From NCBI RefSeq assembly GCF_905220565.1, contig NC_059415.1:5695501-5759500 (forward strand): 64,000 bases of DNA. Direction: 5' to 3'. This document shows, one piece after another, positions 33,994 through 44,797 of the stretch. The stretch comes from Melitaea cinxia. Lineage: Eukaryota > Arthropoda > Insecta > Lepidoptera > Nymphalidae. Both the position numbers and the translations under genes were made by a program. Below the pieces are notes generated by a model. The model ran no database searches, was not told the DNA's origin, and worked only from the letters and a program-made list of their open reading frames with translations. Each line of letters begins with the position of its first letter. Position 1 is the first letter of the stretch.

Positions 33994-34345
33994 TCAACTA
34001 GCTATACCCGTGCGAATAATTCACACTAAATAAGTATAACAATTCACACTAAATAAATATAATAATTATCACTTTACAAATTTACAAAAAAAAAAAAAAA
34101 TGTACGTGAGTTAATTTGAAATTGAACAAAAAATTTACCGACCGTCAATCATGTTGACGTTGTGTCTCAATCTACATACATAATTTTAATAATTAATTAA
34201 TTTACAAAAAAAGCAATAACAAATTTTTAGTTGTTGTTGCCGGTCTATAAAATGATAAATAATTTATGTGGAATAATTGTGAGGCTTTTTCTAAAATGAA
34301 AGGTAATCATCTTAAACTTTAGCGTATTTATATCATTATCATTGA
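33994..34345 (+). repeat. Dispersed repeat L5, copy 1
   Basis: Starts CAACTAGCTATACCCGTGCG. Segments TAATTTATGTGGAATAATTG and TTTTTCTAAAATG, then CATCTTAAACTTTAGCGTAT, recur in order at 53228-53475. A 24-base unit, AATTCACACTAAATAAGTAT, is tandemly doubled near 34019. Confidence 0.6.
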
Positions 34346-34735
34346 CCTAAGTTCGTCTATTGCAGATGATTTAGAGAGTATCAGATAGACACCATGTTGC
34401 CTAGGACACTCTTCAGGAAAACGCAGAGTTGTATACTCTGCTAACTAAGCTAAGCTCTGCGCCACCCACTCGATCTCACTGGCTAGGCCCACAGGAACGA
34501 TGAGTCGATACGTGTGGAATCAGTTCGGCTGCAGGAGTCATTTTAGACCTATGATAATTAATATATATGTTGATTAATTTCTGGTTTTAAGCTTTACCTG
34601 TTACTATAATGTCGGACCACTTTACTAGGCAGTCACATGACCGTCGACCTGTAGCTTTAGTAATAATTCACCCGTGGGATAAGCATAATTATAACGCTTT
34701 ATGTTTGATAAAACTACAAATTTTTATAATTTAGT
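34346..34735. other. Spacer, nothing recognised
   Basis: No gene or recognisable repeat copy. Confidence 0.35.
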
Positions 34736-34744
34736 CGACTTCAG

Positions 34745-35080
34745 TTGCCCATGCTGTGTGGTTACGGCATCAAAGAATATAGCCACCTCCTCTCTTCGTG
34801 TGGCTGTCGTAAGAGGCGACTAAGGGATAACACAGTTCTACTACTACCTTGAACTTAAAAAGCCAACCGATGGCGGGATAGCCATCTAACTGCTGGCTTT
34901 GAAATACACAGGCCGAAGACGGGTAGCAGCGTCTTCGGTGCGACAAAGCCAGCCCTGCGGTCACCAGCCCGCCTGCCCAGCGTGGTGACTATGGGCAAAA
35001 CACATGAGTTCACGCCATTTTTAGTATGAACTTGTGGAGGCCTATGTCCAGTAGTGGACTGCGTAAGGCTGCTGTGATGT
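34745..35080 (+). mobile_element. Retroposon family S2 copy
   Basis: From TGCCCATGCTGTGTGGTTAC to AGTAGTGGACTGCGTAAGGC. The middle reads GAAATACACAGGCCGAAGAC and GTCACCAGCCCGCCTGCCCA. Full length; the reverse frames 34770-35094 are not genes. Confidence 0.85.
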
Positions 35081-36040
35081 TTGATAAAAAGCATGGGGAT
35101 TTTAAAGTACGTCGAAGTTAATTTTAGATTAAAAAAATAAATGGTTACTATAAATACTTTTACAAGGGCGTTATTAATACTCCTTCATGGTTGTCACTGT
35201 CAGTGCTTTTGCAAGTATACCCTTGACCCCATAGCCTGCAATGTCACCGTAATATCGGAAGTTTCAAAATAAAAAATACGATAAGTCTCGTAAAGTAAAA
35301 ATGTTCTCGGAATTTGTCCTCAACAAACATAAAACACACTTATTTGTCACATAAAATGTTAATAACAAAACCTATCCACGTATACAGAACCACTCGCTTC
35401 GAATCTCAGTTTTTTCACTTAAAGTTTCTCGAAGTTGTAACTTTTCCTTAACGTTTCGTTCCTTACGTGGCGCGATTAACTGAAGAGGCACTTCGAAATA
35501 GGCTCTATTTGCACACGTCACGTCACGTCACGGATACGTCAGACGGATCTTTGTTATGTTTTATTATTAAGTTAAGCGTATGAAAATACGGAGTACACAT
35601 TATGAGAATTATAGAGTATGAAAATTTCATAGTGTGAAAATCACCTTAACAAGCGCTGATATCACATCTTGCAAATTTTGTATTACTGTAATAAAACTCA
35701 CGCATAATACGGACTTTCTAAATTTTATGTATGTGTCATCACATTTCAGTTATACTGAGCACATTTAGGTCATAGAAAAAAAAAACTTGTTATCGTTTAG
35801 ATCGTTTTAAGTATAGAGCATTGTCTTTTGAAAATGTGTTCAGAGAAGACTGTCTAGATTTATTTGGGTTTGCGTCGTAAAATTGTTCTAATAAAATTTA
35901 AAATACCTATTTAATAAGTTATTAAGCTCCACTCCTAGCTTTAAGGTAAGACGTAAGCATTATCAATAAACTAAGATAAAACACATTTTTTTCATAGATC
36001 ATTATTTCATTTATTGATTATATATTTATAATTCACAACT
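35081..36040. other. AT-rich stretch, no gene seen
   Basis: A short CACGT-rich run (CACGTCACGTCACG) near 35517 is the only distinctive point. Confidence 0.4.
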
Positions 36041-36054
36041 TAAGAACTAAATAT

Positions 36055-36180
36055 TTACGGTAGTTTTTTGTTACAAATCATGTCCGGATGGAATGGTGCC
36101 AATAATGCTGGCAACATTTCCCCGTTAAATCACTATGCCAATTCTCTGGGCAAAATATGCACCAGCCCTCTTTCGAAAAA
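36055..36180 (-). pseudogene. Second copy of the AQRIGI transposon coding fragment
   Basis: The minus strand reads KRAGAYFAQRIGIVI, a stop, then RGNVASIIGTIPSG. It aligns with 18659-18860 (-) at nucleotide and protein level, and both continue with CACAACTT-type sequence beyond the coding part. It is broken by the stop. The 115-codon + frame at 36135 runs off this relic and has no domain of its own. Confidence 0.5.
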
Positions 36181-36858
36181 AAAAAAATTCGATCAAAGTC
36201 ATAAACAACCTCTTCCATTTTATTTATATTTTCATAGAGAATAAGAGAACAGTTTTAATGTGTAGGTACTGTAACTTGCTTTGGCTCTTTTTGTTCATAT
36301 TTTTTAAATTTTATTTTCATTCAGTTGGTTATGCTGTCCTGGTCTCAGCGTACGCTCGTCTTATGTGTTACGTATTCAGAACACGAAGAAATTTAAAAGT
36401 GCCTTATTTTTTTAATTCAATTTTAAGTGTGATCTTAGCATGTTGTTTCCATACATATTTATATCAATCATATTTTACGTAGCTTATTCTTAGCTAAGCT
36501 GTTGATCAGAAGGTCTCTCTAGCCGTCATTGGTCACACAGGTGACCAGCCAATGTAAAAAAAATACTAAGTAAGTATAAAATATTACCCCTATTTAACAG
36601 TCTCGTACATAAAGTGAATCTAGATAATAATTAATAATTTCAACGTACTTTGTATTCTAACATTGTCTTCAATAAAATATATAGCGGACGCTGAATGAAT
36701 GCGAACAGCTCTTAAAATTTTCACGATCAATTAAATTCGAAGATACGAACTTCAATATATATGTATAAAAATAGTTTTACTTTAATTTTTTTTTTAATAA
36801 TAAATGTAGGTTTTTTTTTTTTTATTAGGCAATCCAACAGCGTTATGATACAATAGTA
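36181..36858. other. AT-rich stretch, no gene seen
   Basis: No exon or recognisable repeat; homopolymer runs near 36790-36830. Confidence 0.4.
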
Positions 36859-37224
36859 TGTTACGATATTACGCTTCAGCCTGTAATATCCCACTACAGG
36901 CAAAGGCCTCTTCCCCCATGTAGGAGAAGGATCAGAGCTTAATCCATCACGCTGCTCCAATGCGGGTTGGCGGATATATTCCCTACTACGAGTAACGATC
37001 GCTATCAGGTGTACATGATAACAACCGGGACCGACGGCTTAACGTGCTCTCCGAGGCACGGTGGGGAGGCCCACAAGGACTGCACAAACACCCAGACCAC
37101 GGCAAACACCTGTATGGCCCATACAAATGTTTGTCATGTGCGGGGATCGAACCCGCAACCGCCAGCGCAACAGGTACAATCCATGGCTGTAACCGTTGCG
37201 CCAACGCGGCGTCTGTTACGATAT
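36859..37224 (-). mobile_element. SINE family S1, full-length reference copy
   Basis: Complete 344-base copy (36870-37213), reverse, bounded by the perfect 11-base target duplication TGTTACGATAT at 36859-36869 and 37214-37224. On the minus strand it opens with the tRNA-like head CGTTGGCGCAACGGTTACAG, followed by the B box GGTTCGATCCCC. It then runs through a body to the tail GTAGTGGGATATTACAGGCT. The cleanest S1 member here and the one I used to name the others. Frames across it are not genes. Confidence 0.92.
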
Positions 37225-38217
37225 AATGTATAAAAATGGCCAAAACAAGATCACACTAATATAAAAAAAAATAATCATTATAAAATGCATAACTAAACAC
37301 TACATTTAAAAAAGTAACAAGAAGTAAAAAAGTAAACGGCTATGTGCCGTCTCATGCACTGCAGTTAGAGTGAGTGCATGATATGAAGATGTGAATGTGT
37401 GTTTGTGTAGGTGTATGCATTTAAGATGGAGGTGTATTAGTGTAGGTGTGTGCATGTAAGATGAAGGTGTATTAGTGTGGGTTGTTTTAATTACTTTTGT
37501 GATCTATTCTCTTCTCTACCTACATATTCTCCACTTCCTTTTTTTAAACCATCCATATAACTGTAATTCTTTATTTATTTATTTAGTGAGTTAAATATAG
37601 ACAAATTAAAAAAAAATGTTTCAGAGTTTAGGTAGGCACGTAAGTAGAGATACCGAAATATTATACGTATCATCAAATATACTAGAGAAGTGGTTTATAT
37701 TTTAAGACCCGTCCGTCTAACTTACTGTCAAAGCCACATGTCAAAGCTACATGCCAAAGTTTGTCAGGATGTATATATGTAATGTATGTATGTATGATTG
37801 TTACTGTTTCGTACAAAAACCACTGAAACGATTTTAATGAACATGATTCGTAGATAGTAGTAGATCTACAATAATTCAAGGCCAAATTTTATTTCGACAT
37901 TCCCACGGGTTTGGAAACACGCGGGTTAAGCCGCGTGACACTGCTATTTATTGTATAAATTAAACTGATCATTAGTGAATGTCCTATATATATATATATA
38001 TAAGGTTTATGGCATAATAATAAGGTTTATGGCAAAGGTGGACTTATCTCTGAAAGAGATTTCTTCCAGTCAACCCATGGTCATGAGTAAGTCTTTTATA
38101 TAGCGAGGCAAACAGTGCAAGAAGTATTTACAAAAAACAAGAAAAATAACGTAAAAAAAGAAAAAATCAAAGATGATAATTGTGATAAATTTATACATAT
38201 ATATTAAAAATATATGT
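37225..38217. other. Spacer with a 35-bp tandem duplication
   Basis: GTAGGTGTRTGCATKTAAGA then TGRAGGTGTATTAGT is present twice in a row at about 37407-37476. A short TE-like stretch lies at 37700-37930. No gene seen. Confidence 0.5.
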
Positions 38218-38553
38218 GCTGTGTGGCTACGGCGCTAAAGAATTTAGCCACCCCCTCTGTTCCCGTGGGTGTCGTAAGAAGCGACTAAGGGATAACAAGG
38301 TTCCACAACCACCTTGGAACTTAAGAAGCCGACCAATGGCGGGATAACCATCCAACTGCTGGCTTTGAAATACACAGGCCGAAGACGGGCAGCAGCGTCT
38401 TCGGTGCGACAAAGCCAGTACTGCGGTCACCAACCCGTCTGCCCAGCGTGGTGACTATGGGCAAAACACATGAGTTCACGTTATTTTTGGCGTAAACTTG
38501 TGGAGGCCTATGTCCAGCAGTGGACTGTATAGGCTGTAATGATGATGATGATT
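38218..38553 (+). mobile_element. Retroposon family S2, well-preserved copy
   Basis: Full length from GTGCTGTGTGGCTACGGCGC to the tail CCTATGTCCAGCAGTGGACT, TATAGGCTGTAATGATGATG. Flanks ATTAAAAATATAT and ATTAAAAAAATATATAT look like an imperfect target duplication. The reverse frame 38227-38433 is not a gene. Confidence 0.88.
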
Positions 38554-38700
38554 AAAAAAATATATATAATATACTACATACTAACAAATACATATAAAGA
38601 TATATACTAAAATACAAAAATACAATCGTACGTACATACATAAACATATACATACTCACTACAACACATACGTAAATACATACATATTCTATACAGATGA

Positions 38701-39235
38701 TTACACATCAGCTAGTGAAAGCAAGTGTTTCTTTAATTTATAATTAAAGGAAACAAGGGAAGGACTAGCTCTGATGTCACTTGGGACTTTGTTACATTGT
38801 ATGGAGGCGCGTACCGTAAATGAATTTAACTTAAATTTTGTGTTACGTTTCGGTATATCTAACATAGCTTTACTGCCAGGGCGCCTGGAACGAGTAGGAG
38901 AAAGCAGGAGGTGAAACCGGGATTGAAGATACGACGGAGCATTTGAATCATGAAGGATATTGAAGAGAGTGGACAGGATGTGCAATTGTGCATATCATGC
39001 CGAAGACGAATAGGGAGCCATTTTAACTGAGCACGAAAGTGATGAGAGATGCAATCAAATTTTTGGAGGCCAAAAATGAATCTTATGGCAAGATTTTGGA
39101 GACGCTCTAACTTTCTATGTAGTTCCTCAGTTACATCCAGATATCATACATCAGCATAATCAAGGATAGGTAGCAGAAGGGTTTGTGCAAGCATAATTTT
39201 GGTTTGAAATGGAAGATAATATTGGAGTTATAATT
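38701..39235 (-). pseudogene. Non-LTR retrotransposon RT C-terminal relic
   Basis: The minus strand encodes LLPILDYADV, a stop, then ELHRKLERLQNLAIRFIFG and QLKWLPIRLRHDM. After a frame change near 38985 it continues HILSTLFNILHD, then SFTVRASIQCNKVPSDIR, to a stop at 38701. This is the thumb-to-C-terminus part of a Jockey/CR1-like LINE polymerase, distinct from the one at 32300. Two breaks are visible. The RT catalytic core is absent. The AT-rich, ATACAT-rich DNA at 38560-38700 is its probable 3' UTR. Confidence 0.75.
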
Positions 39236-40184
39236 TTTGTAGGTAAACACAAAATAAAAGTACATAAATAAATAAAAAATTACGTTATTTTCTTAACATA
39301 ACAAAGTTAACATTAACAAAATCATAATACAAAATGAAATAATCAACTTTTATTATTTTCGCACAATTATTTGTGCATATGGGTTACGCAAAATTTTGCT
39401 CCGCGCAAACATGTTGAAATATGCAACGTAGACGTTGCTTTTAACACATGATCCAGGTCAACAATCGCTCAATCATGTTATACGTCTTCATGGATCAGTA
39501 TAATCGCGCTAGCCATCAATATAACTAATTGGGCGTATAATTTATGCGTCAACCTCTGAGTAATAGTCCACGGTGGCTAACCGACGTCTTGCGGGCTTTC
39601 CATCATGATGGTTTTGGATTTTTTGTCTAAAACTTGATTATACAATCTCAGAGAATAACAAGAGATTATTACAATGCAACAGTATAAGTTAAGTTAGTTA
39701 GGTATTTACCTACTAACTTGAATTTCTTATCTTTTATCGAATTCGCTCCAAATTCAAATATATAAACGGAGACTTTTGCTTAGGTCAAACCTTTGTGAAA
39801 TGTGTATTTTGTAGTGTTTAGGTCACTTTTTATATAAAACACTGAACGTACAACGAAAACATCAAAATTTGTGTTAACTAAGAATATCTTTTTTATACAA
39901 TTTTTAATTTTAGTTTATATTTTAAAATTTTGCTTATTACTGTAATTTAGATATTCATCCTATGTATTATAGATTAAGATTCCCTGTAAACAACGCCTCA
40001 AAGGCGAATTCAGATAGGATGAATACAGATGCCAAACCGCACGAGACCCACAATCCGTGTATGATTGTGACGTCTGTAAACCCGCGATCACAATACAGTA
40101 TGACAATTATTTGTGTAAATTAATTATATTCAAATGTTATTTGTCTTTTAGTTGTAGTTGAGTACGTTAAGGTACCGGTTATAG
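39236..40184. other. Spacer, nothing recognised
   Basis: No exon or repeat copy that I recognise. Confidence 0.4.
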
Positions 40185-40365
40185 ACACCTGATAGCGAAC
40201 GTTGCTTACAGTAGGGAATAAGATAGTAGTACTACTTATACGTATACTACTTACAGTAGGGAGTATATCCGCTAACCGCAATTGAGCAGCGTATTTGATT
40301 AATATTCAACCCATTTCCTACATGGAGAAAGGGGCCTATTCTCAGCAGCGGGATTTTGTTGTCAT
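40185..40365 (+). mobile_element. SINE family S1, 3' half
   Basis: CACCTGATAGCGAACGTTGC, GGGAGTATATCCGCTAACCG, then CATGGAGAAAGGGGCCTATT. A 36-base stretch with TACTTACAGTAGGGA is duplicated inside it (40209-40265). Confidence 0.6.
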
Positions 40366-40565
40366 CATGATGGATATTTTTGTTATATAATTATATTGAA
40401 ATGCTAATTGTCTTATCCAGCTGTCTTACTATTTTACAGTTTTATAAAATCTTAGACTACATTTATTGAAAAAATATTGTTTCTTTATTTTTATATACAC
40501 AGCGGTCGCCAGTTCCTAAGTTAGACAACCAAACGACAGTATTTTGGATAGTAGTTGACTGATTC

Positions 40566-40835
40566 CTTCAGCCTGTAATACACCAATGTTGAACATAAGC
40601 CTCCGTGTAGGTGAAATGTCGGAGCTTAATCCATCACGCTGATCCTTTGCGAGTAAACGGATATATTCTTTCCTGTGAGTGACAATCGCTATCAAGTTTA
40701 TATGATAATTCTGAGGCACGATGGTGAGACCCAAAGAACAGACATCTAGACTGGACATAAATTCATTCTGAGTGGGAATTGAACCCGTGACCGCCGGTGT
40801 TTAGGCGCCTCAAATGTACACGCAACCTGACACCA
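40566..40835 (-). mobile_element. SINE family S1, old reverse copy
   Basis: Reverse order of S1: TTCAGCCTGTAATACACCAA, AATCCATCACGCTGATCC, GTGACAATCGCTATCAAG and GGGAATTGAACCCG (B box area). Confidence 0.6.
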
Positions 40836-40919
40836 GAGAATCCTCAACAGTTGAACAGTTGACTGATTTAGACAATTTTATTTCAACCAATAAGCAAACA
40901 CATATAAATGTTCATAAAT

Positions 40920-41008
40920 AAGTAAATATATGTTACAAACAGACTCAGGTCGGAACCAAACCTACAACCTGTGGATCAGAAAGCAAACTTCCCCAACAGT
41001 CTAGTCAA
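40920..41008 (-). mobile_element. SINE family S3, old reverse copy
   Basis: CAGACTCAGGTCGGAACCAA, CCTACAACCTGTGGATCAGA, then ACAGTCTAGTC. Diverged from 29830-29942. Confidence 0.6.
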
Positions 41009-42065
41009 AGAATGAATTGATGGCCCGTTAATCAAGCAAGACTTTTCAACTGTTCAAGTCACTAGTTAGCAACAACGCTCGTTCACAGCGGACAGTTTCA
41101 GAACTACGGGAGTTACGCTTGGAAACTTAAGACCACCCTACAAAATATTTAGTATCTACTGTAACTTACTAGAGTTTAAGAAACGATATAAGGCCCGTGT
41201 CTAAAGTAATGGAAGTGAAATCGTGTAAAACAACTGCCGATAACGCCTTGTTATTATAACGCTTAGCTGTTTATGGAAGATAGAGGTTTAATAGTATACC
41301 AGCAATTCCTGTACCGATGCGAACAGCGGTTCAGTCAATTTATGTTTTGATTTTAGAATTTTTACGTAAGCTTCATAAAACACTATTTTACAGATTAAAT
41401 TATACTCTTTTGTAAAAAAAAAAAATGTTATAATTAATGTGAATGATATAGACAAAATTCCGCAGTGACACTTACAGAAATTATAATTACTTTAAATTTA
41501 GTCAAGTCTTGCATGAAATACAGCTCCACTTAAACTCAAACGTCTTTATGATAACTCATATCTTTATCATGAATATGATCTTGGATCTAATGATATGCTT
41601 GAGCTATCAAATTATTTTTAATATAAGCTTTAAGTTAATATTTATTTGTTTCTATGGGTAGCAAAGCTTTATTAAACGTAACACATAAATTAAACCATTC
41701 TACTGTATCTTCACCTGTAATATCACCAGGATCTAATCACAGTCACCGTCAATGCAACTAATTGACAGCTTAATTTATGCGTTGACCATTCATGTAATTG
41801 TCCCTCTTGGTACAATCTTGTAGGGTACCAAATTCAATACATTTGATCCTATCTAATGAAACAAATATGCTGAAAGATAAGAATAAACTTTTTTACCGAC
41901 TTCGGAAATGTCCTCACAATTTTCTGAACTGATTTTGATGATTCTTTTTTATTGTAAAGCTGGTACTTGTAGTGTGATTCCATTTTAATGTAAGTGAAAC
42001 CTGACGAGTAGTTTTTGAGTCATTTCTAATATTTAATTGAATATTTTTTCGACCACTACGTTTTT
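41009..42065. other. Spacer, no gene seen
   Basis: AT-rich. At 41895-42060 a phrase ACCGACTTCGGAAATGTCC and a region like other dispersed repeats appear, not assignable. Confidence 0.4.
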
Positions 42066-42690
42066 TTATACAACTTGGTCGGCAAACAAGCCTACGGCTC
42101 ACCTATAAGCGAGGTAAACAATTACCGTAGCTTAAAGACATCTCATCATTACAGCCTATACAGTCCACTGCTGGACATAGGCCTCCACAAGTATACGCCA
42201 AAAATATCGTGAACTCATATGTTTTGGCCACAGTCACCACACTGGATAGGCGGGTTTGTGACCGCATTACTGGCCCTGTCGCACCGAAGACGCTGCTGCC
42301 CGTCTTCGGCCTGTGTATTTCAAAGCCAGCAGTTAGATGTTTATCCCGCCACCGGTCGGCTTTTTAAGTTCCAAGGTGGTAGCGGAACTGTGTCATCCCT
42401 CAGTCGCCTTTTACGCCACTCACGGGAAGAGAGAGGGTGGCTATATTCTTTAGTACCGTAGCCACACAGTACTACAGTACAGTTATAGACATCTGCAACA
42501 CTCGAAATATCACAAGCGCGTTGCCGACCCTATCCCCTATTCCCCTCAGGAACTCTAGTCACCTTACTCACCTTAAGGAACACAACACTGTTTGAAAATA
42601 GTATTATTTAGGTGTGTGATCTTCTGTGAGGTCGAAGTACTATCCCAGTCGGGCTGCTCCATAATTCGAGCAGAAAATTTCACAGGAATT
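42066..42690 (+). repeat. Family L3 copy interrupted by an S2 retroposon
   Basis: The L3 head CTTGGTCGGCAAACAAGCCT (42066-42141) breaks at TTAAAGACATCT. An S2 copy follows in reverse (42142-42465). L3 then resumes with TTATAGACATCTGCAACACT and continues to CTGTGAGGTCGAAGTACT and GGGCTGCTCC. The phrase around AGACATCT on both sides is an imperfect target duplication. S2 is therefore younger than this L3 copy. Confidence 0.8.
42142..42465 (-). mobile_element. Retroposon family S2 copy (reverse), inside L3
   Basis: From CATCATTACAGCCTATACAG to CTTTAGTACCGTAGCCACAC. Full length; the frame 42219-42461 is not a gene. Confidence 0.85.
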
Positions 42691-42859
42691 TACGATAGTT
42701 AATGATGTTCTCATTTTATCACCTGTTGATGTACATTTAAGTTAGGTTTTTTTGTCGTTGATTATTTTAGGTTCCTCTTAAGTTGGTGTTGTCATTTTAC
42801 TGCTTTGTAAATAAGGATTTCAATTTCGTAGCACGCTGCAGGCTATATAAGTGCTACTC

Positions 42860-43102
42860 ATATCTACGATTTTATTTTTGTGTTACCCACACATTAGGAA
42901 TTCTAAACATTTTACAACAACTGCTCGAGCGGAGTTCGAAACCCGCTGGAGCAGTCGGTTGAGCTCGATTGAGATCGACTCTCGATCTCGATCGCTCGAT
43001 GAGTCGATTGAGATCGACATGAGCGGTCAATTTTTGATATGGTATTCAAAAATGTTTAGAATTCCTAATGTGTGGGTAACACAAAAATAAAATCGTAGAT
43101 AT
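42860..43102. mobile_element. Inverted-repeat element with tRNA-like core
   Basis: Left arm 42860-42913 and right arm 43049-43102 are perfect 54-base reverse complements (ATATCTACGATTTTATTTTT on the left). The 135-base centre contains a T-arm-like stretch, GAGTTCGAAACCCGCTGGAG, then a run of GAGATCGA/TCGATCTC units that are themselves palindromic, and ends GAGCGGTCAATTTTTGATAT. That last phrase recurs right after the tRNA-like gene at 43265-43336. The 79-codon frame here arises from the palindrome. Whether this is a mobile fold-back element or a rearrangement product is open. Confidence 0.85.
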
Positions 43103-43264
43103 TAAAAATAGCATGGTGTCGTCTCCTGTCAAAGATTTACATTGTAATATGAAACTTTGAATAGTTAAGTGTTTCTGTAAAGAGCTCACTATAGACGGCG
43201 CCACGGTTCGCTTAAACATAATATAAAAATCATCATATTAAAATTTTCGATCTAGCGGGTACAT

Positions 43265-43336
43265 CGTTCCATAGCTTAATTGGCTAGAGCGCCGACACGG
43301 TCAATCGAAGACGCGGGTCCGAACCCCGCTGGAGCG
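43265..43336 (+). pseudogene. tRNA-like gene, probably a tRNA pseudogene or SINE head
   Basis: 72 bases with a full 7-bp acceptor pairing (CGTTCCA with TGGAGCG, one G-U), a D arm GCTT/GAGC around AATTGGCTA, and a perfect 5-bp T arm GCGGG-TCCGAAC-CCCGC. The anticodon arm is poor: only three of five pairs form at 43292-43308, and the loop ACGGTCA lacks U33. If read by position the anticodon would be GGT. Pol III A and B boxes are intact. No SINE body recognised after it. Confidence 0.6.
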
Positions 43337-43499
43337 GTCAATTTTTGATATGATATTCAAAAGTGCTATTAAGTTATATGAAAAATATATCGACACTGAC
43401 TTAATTGTTGTATGTATAATGGAGCATAAACCACCGTCGTTATTTAAACCTGTGCTAAGAATCATTAATCTATTTTATCTATCTTAAAGCTTGCTACGT

Positions 43500-44130
43500 G
43501 TTAACAAATTGTTTGTTGGGTTAGAGAGTCACCCACAATTCCTAACACGCGACTACACGAGAGGGAGAAAAAAAAATCCTGCAGAATCTTAAATTAATTA
43601 TGGATGAAGTGAAATAAAAAAAAATAACAAGTTTAACAATTTATTTTGAATTTAATCTAAAGTTACTCCGGGGAGAATAAAATAAATAAAGTACATAAAT
43701 TTGCCTAATTCCTGGACAAGTGGATGGAGAATGGACTAACAAAAAAAACTTAACAGGCATCTCGCCGACGGTAGCCCCGCTTCCCGAAGCGGTTTAATGT
43801 AATCCGGGTTGAAGAGAATTCGGGTTAAAGGTGATTCGGGTTGCGTGAGAACTCGGAATGTGGGGTCCTCGGACCTTCAGAAGGACGCCACGAGGTCACT
43901 CTCCATCCACAAGCGCTGCCGCAAACGCCACACCAAGGACCCTACAATAAATTGCACCCAGATCTTAAGTCGGCGAGAGAATCCAACAGAGAGCCCGCAA
44001 ACCCTCGCCCTGAGGCTTATATACAGCAAAGCCAGCGCGTCGCGACACTATTACCCCCTAAGGTGAACCGCGACGTAATACAATACGAGGGTATTCCAAA
44101 AATTAAATCAGTCGCCTAGAAAAAGTAAAT
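43500..44130. other. GC-shifted block of unknown origin
   Basis: From about 43750 to 44090 the base composition is clearly richer in GC than the surroundings. Phrases such as AGCCCCGCTTCCCGAAGCGG form a small hairpin, and GGCTTATATACAGCAAAGCC contains a TATA-like sequence. It starts not far from TGTTGGGTTAGAGAGTCACC (43515). It may be a solo LTR or other transposon piece. The 85- and 92-codon frames show no domain I know. Confidence 0.35.
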
Positions 44131-44350
44131 AGCAACGCTAATGCATAACTGTGCTATTATACATCAGCAGGAACGAAACTACGTGCTATTCAAAATATAT
44201 GCTACAAGCTGGATGTTAAAAGTCATCTAAATTACAAATAATAATGAATGCAGGTGAAACATTGCAAGAATCTACTCAATATAATAGTAGTCATTATTTT
44301 GTAATTATGTTCAGCTCCTAAAGTTATTACGAATAATATAGCTTTATAAA

Positions 44351-44797
44351 TAATTGTATTTGCAGGCAAACGAAAAAACCAACTTAATTATATCAACAAG
44401 TAATACAACGTAAAAGTGTGTAGACGAAAAATTATTCAAGTAAATACGCAGTATCAAAGATTACTCCAAAAGTTGTAATCACATCTCGATGACATTTAAA
44501 TGTGACCACATGATAAATATCGGCTTTCGATTTAATTAAAAATTATTAAAATCGGTACACCCAGTAAGAGGTTATGGGGATTTTTGAGATTCCCTCGATT
44601 TCACTGAGATCCCATCATCAGGTCCTGGTTTCCTTATCATGGTACTATACCAGCGATATCTCCTTTCCAACGAAAAAATAATTATCAAAATCGGTTCATA
44701 AACGACGAAGTTAACCCCGAACATACATTAAAAAAAATAAAAAAATATATATATGGTCGAATTGAGTAACCTTCTCCTTTTTTGAAGTCGGCTAAAA
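44351..44797 (+). repeat. Dispersed repeat family L4, near full copy
   Basis: AATTGTATTTGCAGGCAAAC at the start, TAATACAACGTAAAAGTGTG, AAAATCGGTACACCCAGTAA, ATCCCATCATCAGGTCCTGG, and at the end TTTTTTGAAGTCGGCTAAAA. Collinear with 62596-63084. Confidence 0.8.

Noticed and set aside
36135..36482. 115-codon frame with hydrophobic stretches
   Set aside because: It starts inside an old transposon relic and shows only AT-driven hydrophobicity; no homologue recognised.
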